Shown here piece by piece: positions 25,224 through 33,788 of a stretch of DNA of 64,000 nt. The stretch spans positions 1-64,000 of the forward strand of contig JAEWHR010000020.1 of the NCBI GenBank assembly GCA_023387655.1. The letters are read 5' to 3'. Each line of letters opens with the position of its first letter. Within the stretch, counting starts at the first letter, position 1. Under the pieces are notes generated by a model. That model saw only the letters and a program-made list of their open reading frames with translations, had not been told where the DNA came from and did no database searches. The translations under genes were made by a program, and so were the position numbers. The stretch comes from Bacillota bacterium (GTDB lineage Bacteria > Bacillota > Clostridia > Lachnospirales > Lachnospiraceae).

Positions 25224-27614
25224 CTACTTAAACTCTACTATGGTAACCCCATGATCACCTTCACCAAAACCACCAACACGGTAGCTCTTTACGTATTTGG
25301 TTCTTTTTAAATGTGCATGTACCGCCTCTTTTAATGCACCAGTCCCCCTACCATGTATTATTGTAACCTGTGGTAAATGCGCAAGATATGCATCATCTAA
25401 ATATTTGTCCACGATTGGAAGCGCATCATCAACTCGTTTTCCAATAATATTTAGCTCTGGGCTTATGGACATAGATTTACTCATACGAATTTTACCGCTT
25501 TGGGTCTTTGTCATAGTAGGAGCAACAATGGTTTCTTCATCAATTAATTCTAAATCCGAAATATTTACTAAGGAACGTAAGATTCCCATCTGTACATATA
25601 AGTCACCCTTAGCATTAGGAAGAGTGCTAACAGAACCTTTTAAGTTTAAACTAATAACATGGACAGAATCACCCACCTTAAAATCAGATGGTTTATGCTG
25701 TTTTTTATTCTTCTTTACCTTAGTGGCTAGGTTAGAATCCGTATCACCTAGTTTTTCACGTAAAGCAGCGCGCTCATTCTCCATCTCTTTGTTATTAGCT
25801 CCACCGGCACTCCATTTATTATACTTACGAATGGTTTCATCCGCATAATCCTTTGCCTCCTGAAGAATTGTTCTGGCTTTTTCATTTGCCTCTCTTAGGA
25901 TGCGATCTTTAGCAGCATCGATTTTCGTATTTTTCTCTGTTAACTTTCGTTTTAACTCTTCTACTTCTTTCTTATACTGCTCAATCTCAGCCTTATCTTT
26001 CTCCATAGCAATACGGCTAGCTTCTAAGTTACTTATAACGTCCTCAAAACTCTCGTCCTTCGTACCAATGAACTCTCTCGCCTTTTCAATAATATAATTC
26101 GATAAACCAAGTTTTGAGGATATCGCGAATGCATTACTCTTACCAGGTATACCGATTAATAGTCGATACGTAGGTTGTAGGGTTTCCACACTAAATTCAC
26201 AGCAAGCATTTAAAACACCCTCTGTTGAGAGAGCAAATATTTTTAATTCGCTATAATGTGTAGTTGCCATGGTACGAATCTTTCTTTGATGAAGATAGCT
26301 AAGAATCGCCATCGCAAGTGCTGCACCTTCCGTAGGATCTGTACCAGCACCAAGTTCATCAAATAGCACTAAAGAATTCTCATTGGCATGCTCTAAAATA
26401 GATACCGTATTGGTCATATGAGAAGAGAACGTACTTAAACTTTGTTCAATGCTTTGCTCATCCCCAATATCTGCATATACTTCTTCAAATATCGCTAATT
26501 CAGAGCCATCAAAAGCAGGAATGTGTAATCCTGCCTGCCCCATTAAGGTAAACAAACCAACTGTTTTTAAAGATACGGTTTTACCACCTGTGTTTGGACC
26601 TGTGATTACTAATAAATCAAATTTATCGCCAAGGTAAATATCGATTGGAACAACCTTCTTAGGATCAATGAGTGGATGGCGTCCCTTTTTAATATTAATG
26701 TAATGACGATTATTAAAATGCGGCTGGCTAGCCTTCATATTTTTTGATAACTGTGCACGCGCAAAGATAAAATCAAGTTCTGCAAGTGTGGCTTGATTAT
26801 ACTTAAGGTTATACTTTTCCGTTGCTACTAGATTACTAAGTTCAGCAAGTATTTTCTCTATCTCTTCCTGCTCACGTATTGCAAGCTCTGCAAGTTCATT
26901 ATTTAATTTAACAATCGCCATTGGTTCGATAAAAGCTGTTGATCCCGTCGACGACTGATCATGCATCATACCTTGGAAGGTATTCTTATATTCCTGCTTG
27001 ATTGGAAGACAATATCTTCCGTTTCTCATCGTAATAATCGCATCCTGAAGCATTCCCTTGGTAGAAGCTGAATTTAAGATACTTCCAAGTTGCTCATGTA
27101 TCTTATCATTCGCCAATTTAATTTGTCTTCTTACACTCTTTAATCCTGGGCTTGCATCATCAGCAATTTCTTCTTCAGAGATAATACAACGTCTGATTTC
27201 ATTATTAATTGGAGATAATGGTTCTAATAATCGGAAGCGTTCTGATAAGCTATCCTGTGCTACCTCCTCTGATTCCTCGTTGTTTTTTTGGTTATAGCCA
27301 TAATTTTTGGCTCTTAACGTAGCTGTTAAAACAGAGCTGATTTTAAGTAACTCTCCAGCACCCAAAGATGCACCGATCTCTAATCTCATTAGCGTATCTC
27401 TAATATCTGGTATCCCAGAAAAAGAGAGTGTGCCCTTTGCATATAGTCTTGCTAAAGCGTCAGTCGTCTCTTGCTGCATCTGGACAATATCCTCTAGCTT
27501 TGTAAGAGGCAATAGCTGATGGCACTTTTCTCTACCAAGAGAAGATCCTGCAAGAGCACTGAGCTTTTCTATAATTTTATGATATTCTAATACACGTAAC
27601 GCTTTTTCGTTCAT
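25224..27614 (-). CDS. mutS2: MutS2 ATPase/endonuclease
   Basis: A 796-residue MutS paralogue without the mismatch-recognition domain. The order is core/lever helices, ATPase with Walker A GPNTGGKT and Walker B LVLFDELGAGTDPTEG, a long coiled coil (about 515-600), a KOW-like linker (HKPSDFKVGDSVHVI), and a C-terminal Smr nuclease domain (VTIIHGRGTGALKEAVHAHL). In B. subtilis it acts on collided ribosomes; elsewhere a role in limiting recombination is proposed. GGGAG lies 5-6 nt before the ATG at 27614 and overlaps the upstream ATG at 27626, so the shorter form is preferred. Confidence 0.93.
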   Translation of the reverse strand: MNEKALRVLEYHKIIEKLSALAGSSLGREKCHQLLPLTKLEDIVQMQQETTDALARLYAKGTLSFSGIPDIRDTLMRLEIGASLGAGELLKISSVLTATLRAKNYGYNQKNNEESEEVAQDSLSERFRLLEPLSPINNEIRRCIISEEEIADDASPGLKSVRRQIKLANDKIHEQLGSILNSASTKGMLQDAIITMRNGRYCLPIKQEYKNTFQGMMHDQSSTGSTAFIEPMAIVKLNNELAELAIREQEEIEKILAELSNLVATEKYNLKYNQATLAELDFIFARAQLSKNMKASQPHFNNRHYINIKKGRHPLIDPKKVVPIDIYLGDKFDLLVITGPNTGGKTVSLKTVGLFTLMGQAGLHIPAFDGSELAIFEEVYADIGDEQSIEQSLSTFSSHMTNTVSILEHANENSLVLFDELGAGTDPTEGAALAMAILSYLHQRKIRTMATTHYSELKIFALSTEGVLNACCEFSVETLQPTYRLLIGIPGKSNAFAISSKLGLSNYIIEKAREFIGTKDESFEDVISNLEASRIAMEKDKAEIEQYKKEVEELKRKLTEKNTKIDAAKDRILREANEKARTILQEAKDYADETIRKYNKWSAGGANNKEMENERAALREKLGDTDSNLATKVKKNKKQHKPSDFKVGDSVHVISLNLKGSVSTLPNAKGDLYVQMGILRSLVNISDLELIDEETIVAPTMTKTQSGKIRMSKSMSISPELNIIGKRVDDALPIVDKYLDDAYLAHLPQVTIIHGRGTGALKEAVHAHLKRTKYVKSYRVGGFGEGDHGVTIVEFK

Positions 27615-27744
27615 GATAACTCCCATCTGTGTACTTTAGCACACATACAAATCAAGTGGTTAAAAAACGCTTTCAACCTAACTTCCATTCTTACACATTC
27701 ACATAAACAAGATGAGCAAGCTCTCTTCCTTGTCATGAATTAAA

Positions 27745-27771
27745 TTTGTACCAGTGATAAGTTGGTACAAA
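27745..27771. other. Perfect hairpin in the mutS2 upstream region
   Basis: TTTGTACCA (27745-27753) pairs with TGGTACAAA (27763-27771). A second stem GTAAATGCT/AGCATTTAC is at 27899-27925. Otherwise the stretch between mutS2 and the prophage edge at 28003 shows no gene. The mutS2 promoter presumably lies close to 27650. Confidence 0.5.
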
Positions 27772-28002
27772 GATAACATTGCCCCTCATTGCCACTGATC
27801 AATGCTTCAAACGAAAATCCTTTGAAGTCCACAACGAAACAGGCACTCTTATTTTACTATATTTTATAGAAGATGTAAAATTAATTCAAATACTTTGAGT
27901 AAATGCTATTATTATCAGCATTTACTATATATACGCACTTTTTATGAAACTTTTACATTACTCAGTATTAACCGCATTAAATCGGTTATTATCAGCCTTT
28001 GG

Positions 28003-28020
28003 AAGTCAAAAACAAGTCAA
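28003..28020 (+). repeat. attL core
   Basis: The 18-bp AAGTCAAAAACAAGTCAA is identical to attR in the 3' end of the integrase gene. Flanking bases differ on both sides, so the shared core is exactly 18 bp. Internally it is AAGTCAA-AAAC-AAGTCAA, a direct repeat of a heptamer. The host side is intergenic after mutS2. Confidence 0.85.
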
Positions 28021-28035
28021 TTATATTTGGTTTAT

Positions 28036-28064
28036 AAAAGTGCTTAGGGAAACCTGGCACTTTT
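28036..28064 (+). terminator. Terminator placed to serve int in the excised phage
   Basis: AAAAGTGC (28036-28043) pairs with GCACTTTT (28057-28064), with an inner AGG-GAAA-CCT stem-loop. In the circular phage this sequence directly follows the int reading frame, whose stop would be TAG at 28045-28047. In the lysogen it is separated from int by the whole prophage. Confidence 0.65.
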
Positions 28065-28132
28065 AATATTGCTTAAAATTGTAAATAATGATAACATATA
28101 ACCATATTATGGTATCATATGGGGAGGATGGA

Positions 28133-28792
28133 ATGAGAAAACTATTTACTATTTTATTAATAACCGCATTTACAATGGTTTCTTGTTCTAATAAAAGCAA
28201 TGTTGGATCTAATGAATTATTAGAGTTGCAAGAGAAATATAATAAGTTACAGAATGATTATGACGCGTTATTAAATGAATATGCAACATACAAAGCAGAT
28301 ATCCTAATTAAAGACATAACTACAGTGTCACAGACGGATTATGCAGAAATTGTAAATGAGCTCAACTATTACAAATCAATAATTAATATTAAAGAATCAA
28401 ATACAATTAATGCCGAATATGTAACTATTTACGAAGATGAGATCATTACAATGCAATACTGTTATGTATCTACTGCATTGTTATCCGGATGTAACTATAG
28501 TTGTCAAGGAGGCATTGTTGTTAGAGTTGAAAATAAAACTGATACTACAGTTAGGTTACAGACTCCTAACCTGTCATTAGATAGAGAAACACTTCAAGGA
28601 TTTGCGTTTATTCTATCAGCTGTTCCGCCAAAAAGCTTCTCTACATTTTGTGTATGCATGGAATCAGTACCAACGAACACCAATCCAGAAATTATATCAG
28701 GTAAGTTTTATGTTTTAGATGAAGATGGTTCATATAACAACAAAGCATTTGAGAGCTATGATGCGAAATTCGTTGACATAAAATTAAGATAG
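28133..28792 (+). CDS. Predicted lipoprotein cargo gene
   Basis: A 219-residue exported protein. It has a short hydrophobic signal with a lipobox-like MVSC (cysteine near residue 18), then a coiled-coil segment (ELLELQEKYNKLQNDYDALL) and a beta-rich C-terminal domain of about 120 residues resembling extracellular telokin-like or NEAT-like sandwiches only in general character. GGGGAGG fixes the ATG at 28133. It is transcribed opposite to the lysis genes with its own terminator, at the extreme attL end, the usual place for a lysogenic-conversion gene. Its function is not recognised. Confidence 0.75.
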   Translation: MRKLFTILLITAFTMVSCSNKSNVGSNELLELQEKYNKLQNDYDALLNEYATYKADILIKDITTVSQTDYAEIVNELNYYKSIINIKESNTINAEYVTIYEDEIITMQYCYVSTALLSGCNYSCQGGIVVRVENKTDTTVRLQTPNLSLDRETLQGFAFILSAVPPKSFSTFCVCMESVPTNTNPEIISGKFYVLDEDGSYNNKAFESYDAKFVDIKLR

Positions 28793-28797
28793 ACTAC

Positions 28798-28829
28798 GCC
28801 CCTCAGCATAACCGAGGGGCTATATTTTT
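28798..28829. terminator. Bidirectional terminator between cargo and lysis genes
   Basis: GCCCCTC (28798-28804) pairs with GAGGGGC (28814-28820), followed by TATATTTTT on the plus strand. It lies between the convergent lipoprotein and amidase genes and touches the amidase stop codon. Confidence 0.85.
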
Positions 28830-29652
28830 ACATCCCTAACGCATCTAGGATCTCTTTTACTTTCTTATCGGTTGCCGGTCCATAAACACCATCTGTTGTT
28901 ACATCGATTAGTGACTGTAACTCTTTGACATCATCACCGCGCATATAAGGAGAGGTTAGTTTAAGATGTCTCTTTTCCTCTTTGATATAGGCCATACCGA
29001 AATGTTCACATAAAGCCTTTGCTATAGCTACCGCATAGTTGTACCACGCTTCTGGATTGCAAAAATATTTTTCAGCTTCTTTTTGATTAGTCATAAATCC
29101 TAGTTCTAAAAGGATGGCGACGCTTGTATTTAATCCGGTTGCATTAGTCATTCCAAGTGTATCATTCTTTACAATACCTCGATTATTCTGTCCATAGCAA
29201 TCTACTAGATTTTTTAATACCTTCTGTGCCAATGGTAACGACTTCTTTAATCTACTTTCTTTCTGCCCTACATAAACATTAATACCTGATGCAGAATTAA
29301 ACGTTTTGGCGGATCCATAAGCGTTAAAGTGTATCGATATACTAGCATCTACATTTTCCTTACGAATCGCTTGCTGTCTCTCTGTAATATCTGTATTAGG
29401 GTTTGCCGGGCAAACATCATCCTTGGGATTATCATCATTGTAACCAGAACGATAAATCTCAAAACAACATCTTTTAAGTTCTTTTTCCAGATATATTGCA
29501 ACCCCAACGTTTGCAACATGTTCTTTTAAAGACTCACCTTTCTTAATCGTAATGGTATTTCCTTTGTATGTATGAGTAATATCGTTAACAAAGGGCGGAG
29601 AACATTTACCAGCTGTGTTGTAGCCATGTCCGCAGTCAATAGCTATTTTCAT
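28828..29652 (-). CDS. Phage endolysin, N-acetylmuramoyl-L-alanine amidase
   Basis: A 274-residue endolysin. The Amidase_3 zinc domain occupies residues 1-220 and has metal ligands in IDCGHGYN and SISIHFNAYG, with a late Glu in ILLELGFM. A short C-terminal peptidoglycan-binding module (LTSPYMRGDDVKELQSLI then TTDGVYGPATDKKVK) follows. It cuts the amide bond between MurNAc and the stem peptide at lysis. There is no signal peptide, so release depends on the holin. A start at ATG 29652 has AGGAGG 7 nt upstream and overlaps the holin end. Confidence 0.92.
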   Translation of the reverse strand: MKIAIDCGHGYNTAGKCSPPFVNDITHTYKGNTITIKKGESLKEHVANVGVAIYLEKELKRCCFEIYRSGYNDDNPKDDVCPANPNTDITERQQAIRKENVDASISIHFNAYGSAKTFNSASGINVYVGQKESRLKKSLPLAQKVLKNLVDCYGQNNRGIVKNDTLGMTNATGLNTSVAILLELGFMTNQKEAEKYFCNPEAWYNYAVAIAKALCEHFGMAYIKEEKRHLKLTSPYMRGDDVKELQSLIDVTTDGVYGPATDKKVKEILDALGM

Positions 29653-29654
29653 CA

Positions 29655-30065
29655 CTATTCCTCCTTCTTATCATGGTTTCCAACCTGCTCAAGAACATCT
29701 TTTAATTTCTGAGGAACAGGTAATCCAATAACAGATATGTTTTCTAATATACTTACACCTTCGTTATAGATGTAGAATGATATAACCGCAAGCCTTATCG
29801 CGCTTCCAGTTTTTATTATATAGATATCTAATATATTGCTTATCCCGACCAAACAGAAAATAATAACTTTTTTAAAGATGCCTTTGAACCCAACCTTACT
29901 TGATAATTTCTTTTCAATTATTGCTACCATTACACCGGTAAGATAGTCTACAGCAACAAACCATAAAAGTGCGGTCATAAATCCATCTACCCCTCCTAGA
30001 AACCATCCTAGAAATGCACCTATGCAAGATATAGCGTACTGTATACCTGTAACTACTCTTTCCAT
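29655..30065 (-). CDS. Phage holin
   Basis: A 136-residue membrane protein of the toxin-secretion/phage-lysis holin family (holin_4 type). Three to four hydrophobic segments (YAISCIGAFLGWFLGG, FMTALLWFVAVDYLTGVMVA, VIIFCLVGISNILDIYI, IRLAVISFYIYNEGVSILEN) with the family motif DYLTG are visible. GAGG 4-5 nt upstream supports the ATG at 30065. The amidase gene overlaps its end, and a terminator stands just upstream, so the lysis pair may be reached by read-through or by its own promoter. Confidence 0.9.
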   Translation of the reverse strand: MERVVTGIQYAISCIGAFLGWFLGGVDGFMTALLWFVAVDYLTGVMVAIIEKKLSSKVGFKGIFKKVIIFCLVGISNILDIYIIKTGSAIRLAVISFYIYNEGVSILENISVIGLPVPQKLKDVLEQVGNHDKKEE

Positions 30066-30089
30066 TCTACCTCTTTCCTGCATACAAAA

Positions 30090-30112
30090 AGAGCACCCTT
30101 TATGAGTGCTCT
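30090..30112 (-). terminator. Intrinsic terminator ahead of the lysis genes
   Basis: On the minus strand AGAGCAC and GTGCTCT form a 7-bp stem with a 9-nt loop, followed by TTTTT. It separates the tail-fibre gene block from holin and amidase and would reduce lysis-gene transcription from the late promoter. Confidence 0.75.
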
Positions 30113-30128
30113 ATGTATACTAACATTA

Positions 30129-30260
30129 TTATTCTGTTATTAAATCTTCGCATCCACTGTCAACCAAAATTTCTTTTACAGCTTCCTTAAGTAATGCTGG
30201 AACCTGTGTATATGTTTTCTTACCTAACATAATCTGTTGTGCCCATAACATAGCCATCAT
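30129..30260 (-). CDS. Small phage protein, CD1375-like
   Basis: A 43-residue protein (MMAMLWAQQIMLGKKTYTQV...). The pattern IMxGKKTxxQVPxxLKxxVxxIL matches a tiny family seen downstream of tail genes in clostridial phages and remembered as CD1375-like. GGAGG lies 7 nt before the ATG at 30260. An upstream ATG at 30323 would add an unlikely N-terminus. The function is unknown. Confidence 0.7.
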   Translation of the reverse strand: MMAMLWAQQIMLGKKTYTQVPALLKEAVKEILVDSGCEDLITE

Positions 30261-30303
30261 ATCAGGACCTCCTTCCCCAAGTATTAATTTAAGTATAAAT
30301 GCT

Positions 30304-30648
30304 TTAATTTGCAGCATATACAATCTGGCTCATTTCGAGGATGCACTCTGTAAGTACATTGTTGCTATCTTCTAATGCCCTAATTCGTTTTGTAGTTATA
30401 TCAACATCTTTAAGGTCGAATGTAGCAATCTCTCCCTCTAGCCTTGCAGATTTTACTTCCTTATCCTTGAAGAACGCAAGATCTTCTCCTGCTTCGTTAA
30501 CAATGCTATATTCCTCTAAGTTACTTGCTGTCAGCTTATCGTAAGTATCCTTAAAATCCTGTGACGTAGAAACATTGATTGTAAATGAGTTACTTGTAGC
30601 ACCTATAATCTCGAATAAGGTACCGTCCTTTAGTTTGATTTGTTCCAT
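30304..30648 (-). CDS. Hypothetical phage tail-region protein
   Basis: A 114-residue acidic protein beginning MEQIKLKDGTLFEIIG. It has a beta-rich first half and a helical end (IRALEDSNNVLTECILEMSQIVYAAN). Similar short proteins occur between tail fibre and lysis genes of Clostridium siphoviruses, so a baseplate or tail accessory role is possible. No catalytic motif is seen. Confidence 0.7.
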   Translation of the reverse strand: MEQIKLKDGTLFEIIGATSNSFTINVSTSQDFKDTYDKLTASNLEEYSIVNEAGEDLAFFKDKEVKSARLEGEIATFDLKDVDITTKRIRALEDSNNVLTECILEMSQIVYAAN

Positions 30649-30688
30649 TCAATCAACTCCTTTTATGGTATATTTTGTAATATTGTGG

Positions 30689-30694
30689 TAGAAT
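30689..30694 (+). promoter_or_regulatory. Extended -10 of the small zinc-ribbon gene
   Basis: TGGTAGAAT is an extended -10 element (TGn then TAGAAT at 30689-30694) with no strong -35. It lies 50 bp before the plus-strand zinc-ribbon gene, the only plus-strand gene within the late block. Confidence 0.5.
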
Positions 30695-30744
30695 CTCCTT
30701 ACAGGCTGTGCGAAGCCAAGTACATAGGAAAGGAGATGTTAAAA

Positions 30745-30960
30745 ATGGTATTTAGATGCCCTATATGTGGTGACACGTTGCACAAAATTGATCATGAGAG
30801 CAAGGATAAACATTATTTTATTTGCACTGTTGATTCAAGTACACAACCTGCCAATATTGATATTGGAAAAGGTATAGCTGTTGATGCTTATGGCTGCGTT
30901 AAGTGCGGTACAATAATTTTGCAAAGCAATCAGATTATTGGTCAAAGTGTCAATAAATAA
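30745..30960 (+). CDS. Small zinc-ribbon protein in antisense orientation
   Basis: A 71-residue protein with two Cys pairs, CPICGD near residue 5 and CVKCGT near 53, spaced as in a zinc ribbon. The ATG at 30745 is supported by AAAGGAG about 10 nt upstream; the ATG at 30736 is too close. It is read against the late operon from its own extended -10 promoter, which suggests expression in the lysogen. The function is unknown. Confidence 0.72.
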   Translation: MVFRCPICGDTLHKIDHESKDKHYFICTVDSSTQPANIDIGKGIAVDAYGCVKCGTIILQSNQIIGQSVNK

Positions 30961-30971
30961 AATGTATAGAA

Positions 30972-31124
30972 TTATATCGCTAGAGCAGACGTAATAACTC
31001 TACCTTTAACATTGATTAAGTCTGCAGATATAGACTTGCATTTTAACTGTTGCTGGCTTTGATTCTGTTCGAGGTCAGCAACCTTCTTTTCTAACTCTTT
31101 AAATTTCTTTCTCGAAATCCACAT
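30972..31124 (-). CDS. Small coiled-coil phage protein
   Basis: A 50-residue protein, MWISRKKFKELEKKVADLEQ and so on, with a predicted coiled coil in the first half. GGGAG lies 5 nt before the ATG. It sits between the receptor-binding protein gene and the 114-residue gene in the same direction. It is probably a tail accessory protein; no family was recognised. Confidence 0.65.
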   Translation of the reverse strand: MWISRKKFKELEKKVADLEQNQSQQQLKCKSISADLINVKGRVITSALAI

Positions 31125-31171
31125 ATTATCTCCCTTCTATTAGTTCGTTAAATAATGATTTATTTATATAT

Positions 31172-33613
31172 CTAAGCAAAATTATATGATGTAGTTATAT
31201 AAATCTCTGTTGTATCACTGCCTACCGTTACAGCATATATAGTTTTATTCCAAGCCATAAGATGTCCACTTTTTACCTCTGTTGTTACTCCTCCTGCCGT
31301 TAACCCAATGCTAGGGAAAGGAGTTACTAGAGCTAATGGAGTTTGAGGTATAACACATAATGTTTGTAGCCCTTCTGAAAAAGCAGTGTTATCCGTTTTA
31401 GTAACTTTTATGTTTAGGTATGCTGTCTTCCCAACAGTGTAGCAATTTGATAAAGTTATTGTAATACCACTTAATGGGGAACAAACAAATTCTACCTTGG
31501 CTAAAGATTCATTTATGCCAGTAATTTGATTTTGCAACGCTGTTCCCATGGTAGAATCTAGTGCCTTACCTTTGACCGTAGCTGCTAGATTATCAACTAT
31601 ATCAGATTTGTACAAATAATCCTTGCTATTTAAAGTATCAACTCTGTTATCATCATACAACGCCAACGCAGCAACATCCGTCTTGCCGTAGCTCACGTTT
31701 AAAGTTGGATTTAACGTATCATCGCAGAAAACATTTGTCACTCCGCTAAAGGTACAAAGAGCGTTTAATTGAGCTTGCTCAGATGCTGTGAGTGGTGTCC
31801 ATGTTGGGGTAGCAAGTTTGTATACTACAGTTATAGGATTTGCCTGTAGCCACGATTTAAATCCAGCTAAATCTCGGTTCACTACTGATGATGGAATATT
31901 AACTCTAATTTCCGATGAGTGTAGCCATAAAGATATACCATAGACTGTATTACTATTAAACCCACTGGTCGCCGTAATCGACGGAAGTTTATTACACACA
32001 ACAACATCAGTCCTATCAGCAGTATTTAACATTGCGCCGGCAATGGTAATTATATAATTATTATTACCAGTATTTGACGATAATGACCATGCTTCATCAG
32101 AAGACCCATCAAATACAGTTTTTATCTTGTCTCGTAAGACACCCCAAACACCATTACGTTTTGTGATTAAGTCTCCATCGTATAGAGGTGTATTTAGAGA
32201 TACAGTAGCGGTAGTTTCTTTGTATGGCTCGTATTGTGTCGGATTTACACCAATACATATCATTGGATAAAAAGTTAAAGGAAGAACATCATTTGACGAC
32301 ACTTCTAAATAAAATCCTACCACTTCAATATCTTCCGTAGGAGTATATGGTTTACTTCTTGACACACTTAAATATCTATCATCTTTAGTTTTAAAACCTA
32401 AAACATGATTGTCAAATCCATGGTACGTTAAACCTTTTCTTAGTATAAAAACAGTTCCTGCTCCTGATGTAATTTTACCTAAAATATCTACATAAGTTGT
32501 TCCAGTTCTAGTTCCGTTTGCTGAAATTGACCCGTCTGAATTAACAGTATAAGTTATGCCGTTCACTGTTGTTGTAACTGCATTGTTTTTTAATATATTC
32601 GTCCCACACGCAGTAACTTTAACTTTTCCGCTTTCACCGATACCTTTTAGGATATATTGATTGTCTGGTGCTTTAACACCTGTTCCCTCTTCTACTTTTT
32701 TACCTCTTAGCTCATCAAGCCTTAAACCTCCATTTAACGTAGTAAGGTTTAAAAAACTTCCTTCGGCGGTTGCTATCTGTTCAACTGCTCCATCTATATA
32801 CTCAAAAATATCAACAGCCCTGCCTTGCGGATCGTAAACACTAGATGTCATATCCCCTGCCCCGGTACCATCTTTCCCTTTTAGATTAGGTGTGGTAATA
32901 GTCTTATCTGCATCGGTAATCTCTAACACATAGTTGGTTCCAGTGTTAGTTTTTACTACAACCGTTGGTGATATTCCATTTTGTCCAGCGTCTCCCTTCT
33001 CGCCTTGGATACCTTGTTCTCCCTGGTCTCCTTTGTCGCCTTTTAGACCTTTATCTCCCTTATCCCCCTTAGGACCTTGTTCGCCCATTGGACCGATAAA
33101 CTCTCCGTTATCCAACTTCCCCTGCACCGTGTCGATTAGCCCTTGGACTTCTTCAACAACCTCAACCGCCTGCTCTACCCTTGGAATAGCTACATCAATC
33201 TTTGCTAAGCTATTTAGTATTGATTGGTACTCGTGCAAACTCTCTAATTGGCTATCGTCATGTACGTTTCTTTCTATCGTGATAGGGAAAGTTGCACTTG
33301 TTAAAGTACCTTGCCCATAGAGAAGTATCACTTCACATTCACCATCACCTGGGGTAATTTGCATTTGCTCGGTTACTTCTACATTGACAGTATTACCATT
33401 GATAGTACAATTATTTAGCACTTGTTTTCCATCAGGTTTTCTCATTCTTACCTTTGCGGTTGTGCCTAGTGGCAACTCTAACACACCGCCTTTGTCATTA
33501 ATGGTAACTTCAAGGATAATGGTTCTAATACTACCTTTTTTTATAATAACTCGGTCATTTGATCTAAAATTATTTGTGTTTAGTATTATTTTTTTTTTAA
33601 TCTCTAGGTCCAT
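31172..33613 (-). CDS. Phage tail fibre / receptor-binding protein with collagen-like stalk
   Basis: An 813-residue protein. The first about 130 residues resemble the BppU N-terminal domain that plugs into the baseplate (LPLGTTAKVRMRKPDGKQVL). A short coiled coil follows, then about 13 collagen Gly-X-Y triplets near 178-218 (GPMGEQGPKGDKGDKG...), then a beta-rich body and a C-terminal tip of about 110 residues. The triplet stalk implies a trimer. The C-terminal half probably determines host range. It is the last large gene of the tail module. Confidence 0.87.
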   Translation of the reverse strand: MDLEIKKKIILNTNNFRSNDRVIIKKGSIRTIILEVTINDKGGVLELPLGTTAKVRMRKPDGKQVLNNCTINGNTVNVEVTEQMQITPGDGECEVILLYGQGTLTSATFPITIERNVHDDSQLESLHEYQSILNSLAKIDVAIPRVEQAVEVVEEVQGLIDTVQGKLDNGEFIGPMGEQGPKGDKGDKGLKGDKGDQGEQGIQGEKGDAGQNGISPTVVVKTNTGTNYVLEITDADKTITTPNLKGKDGTGAGDMTSSVYDPQGRAVDIFEYIDGAVEQIATAEGSFLNLTTLNGGLRLDELRGKKVEEGTGVKAPDNQYILKGIGESGKVKVTACGTNILKNNAVTTTVNGITYTVNSDGSISANGTRTGTTYVDILGKITSGAGTVFILRKGLTYHGFDNHVLGFKTKDDRYLSVSRSKPYTPTEDIEVVGFYLEVSSNDVLPLTFYPMICIGVNPTQYEPYKETTATVSLNTPLYDGDLITKRNGVWGVLRDKIKTVFDGSSDEAWSLSSNTGNNNYIITIAGAMLNTADRTDVVVCNKLPSITATSGFNSNTVYGISLWLHSSEIRVNIPSSVVNRDLAGFKSWLQANPITVVYKLATPTWTPLTASEQAQLNALCTFSGVTNVFCDDTLNPTLNVSYGKTDVAALALYDDNRVDTLNSKDYLYKSDIVDNLAATVKGKALDSTMGTALQNQITGINESLAKVEFVCSPLSGITITLSNCYTVGKTAYLNIKVTKTDNTAFSEGLQTLCVIPQTPLALVTPFPSIGLTAGGVTTEVKSGHLMAWNKTIYAVTVGSDTTEIYITTSYNFA

Positions 33614-33776
33614 TCAATTCACCTTCCTTATCTTCTTCGATGGTTTCTTGTGGATTGTCGATGATTTGTGTAGATAAAGCAATCAGCTTACAGTTATCAA
33701 TTCCTTGTACTGTAAGCTGATTTAGATTGCGTACTAATTCTTGCATTTGCTCCATGGTATATACTAATTTTTTCAT
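33597..33776 (-). CDS. Small phage protein upstream of the tail fibre
   Basis: A 59-residue protein starting MKKLVYTMEQMQELVRNLNQ. GGGGG lies 4 nt before the ATG. Its 3' end overlaps the fibre gene start by 17 bp, indicating translational coupling. It is helical and acidic at the C-terminus, possibly a chaperone or a small baseplate component. Confidence 0.72.
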   Translation of the reverse strand: MKKLVYTMEQMQELVRNLNQLTVQGIDNCKLIALSTQIIDNPQETIEEDKEGELNGPRD

Positions 33777-33788
33777 TTTTCCCCCTTT

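Noticed and set aside
28003..28020. tRNA gene as attachment site
   Set aside because: The left flank does not fold as a tRNA or tmRNA; the host side is an ordinary intergenic region.
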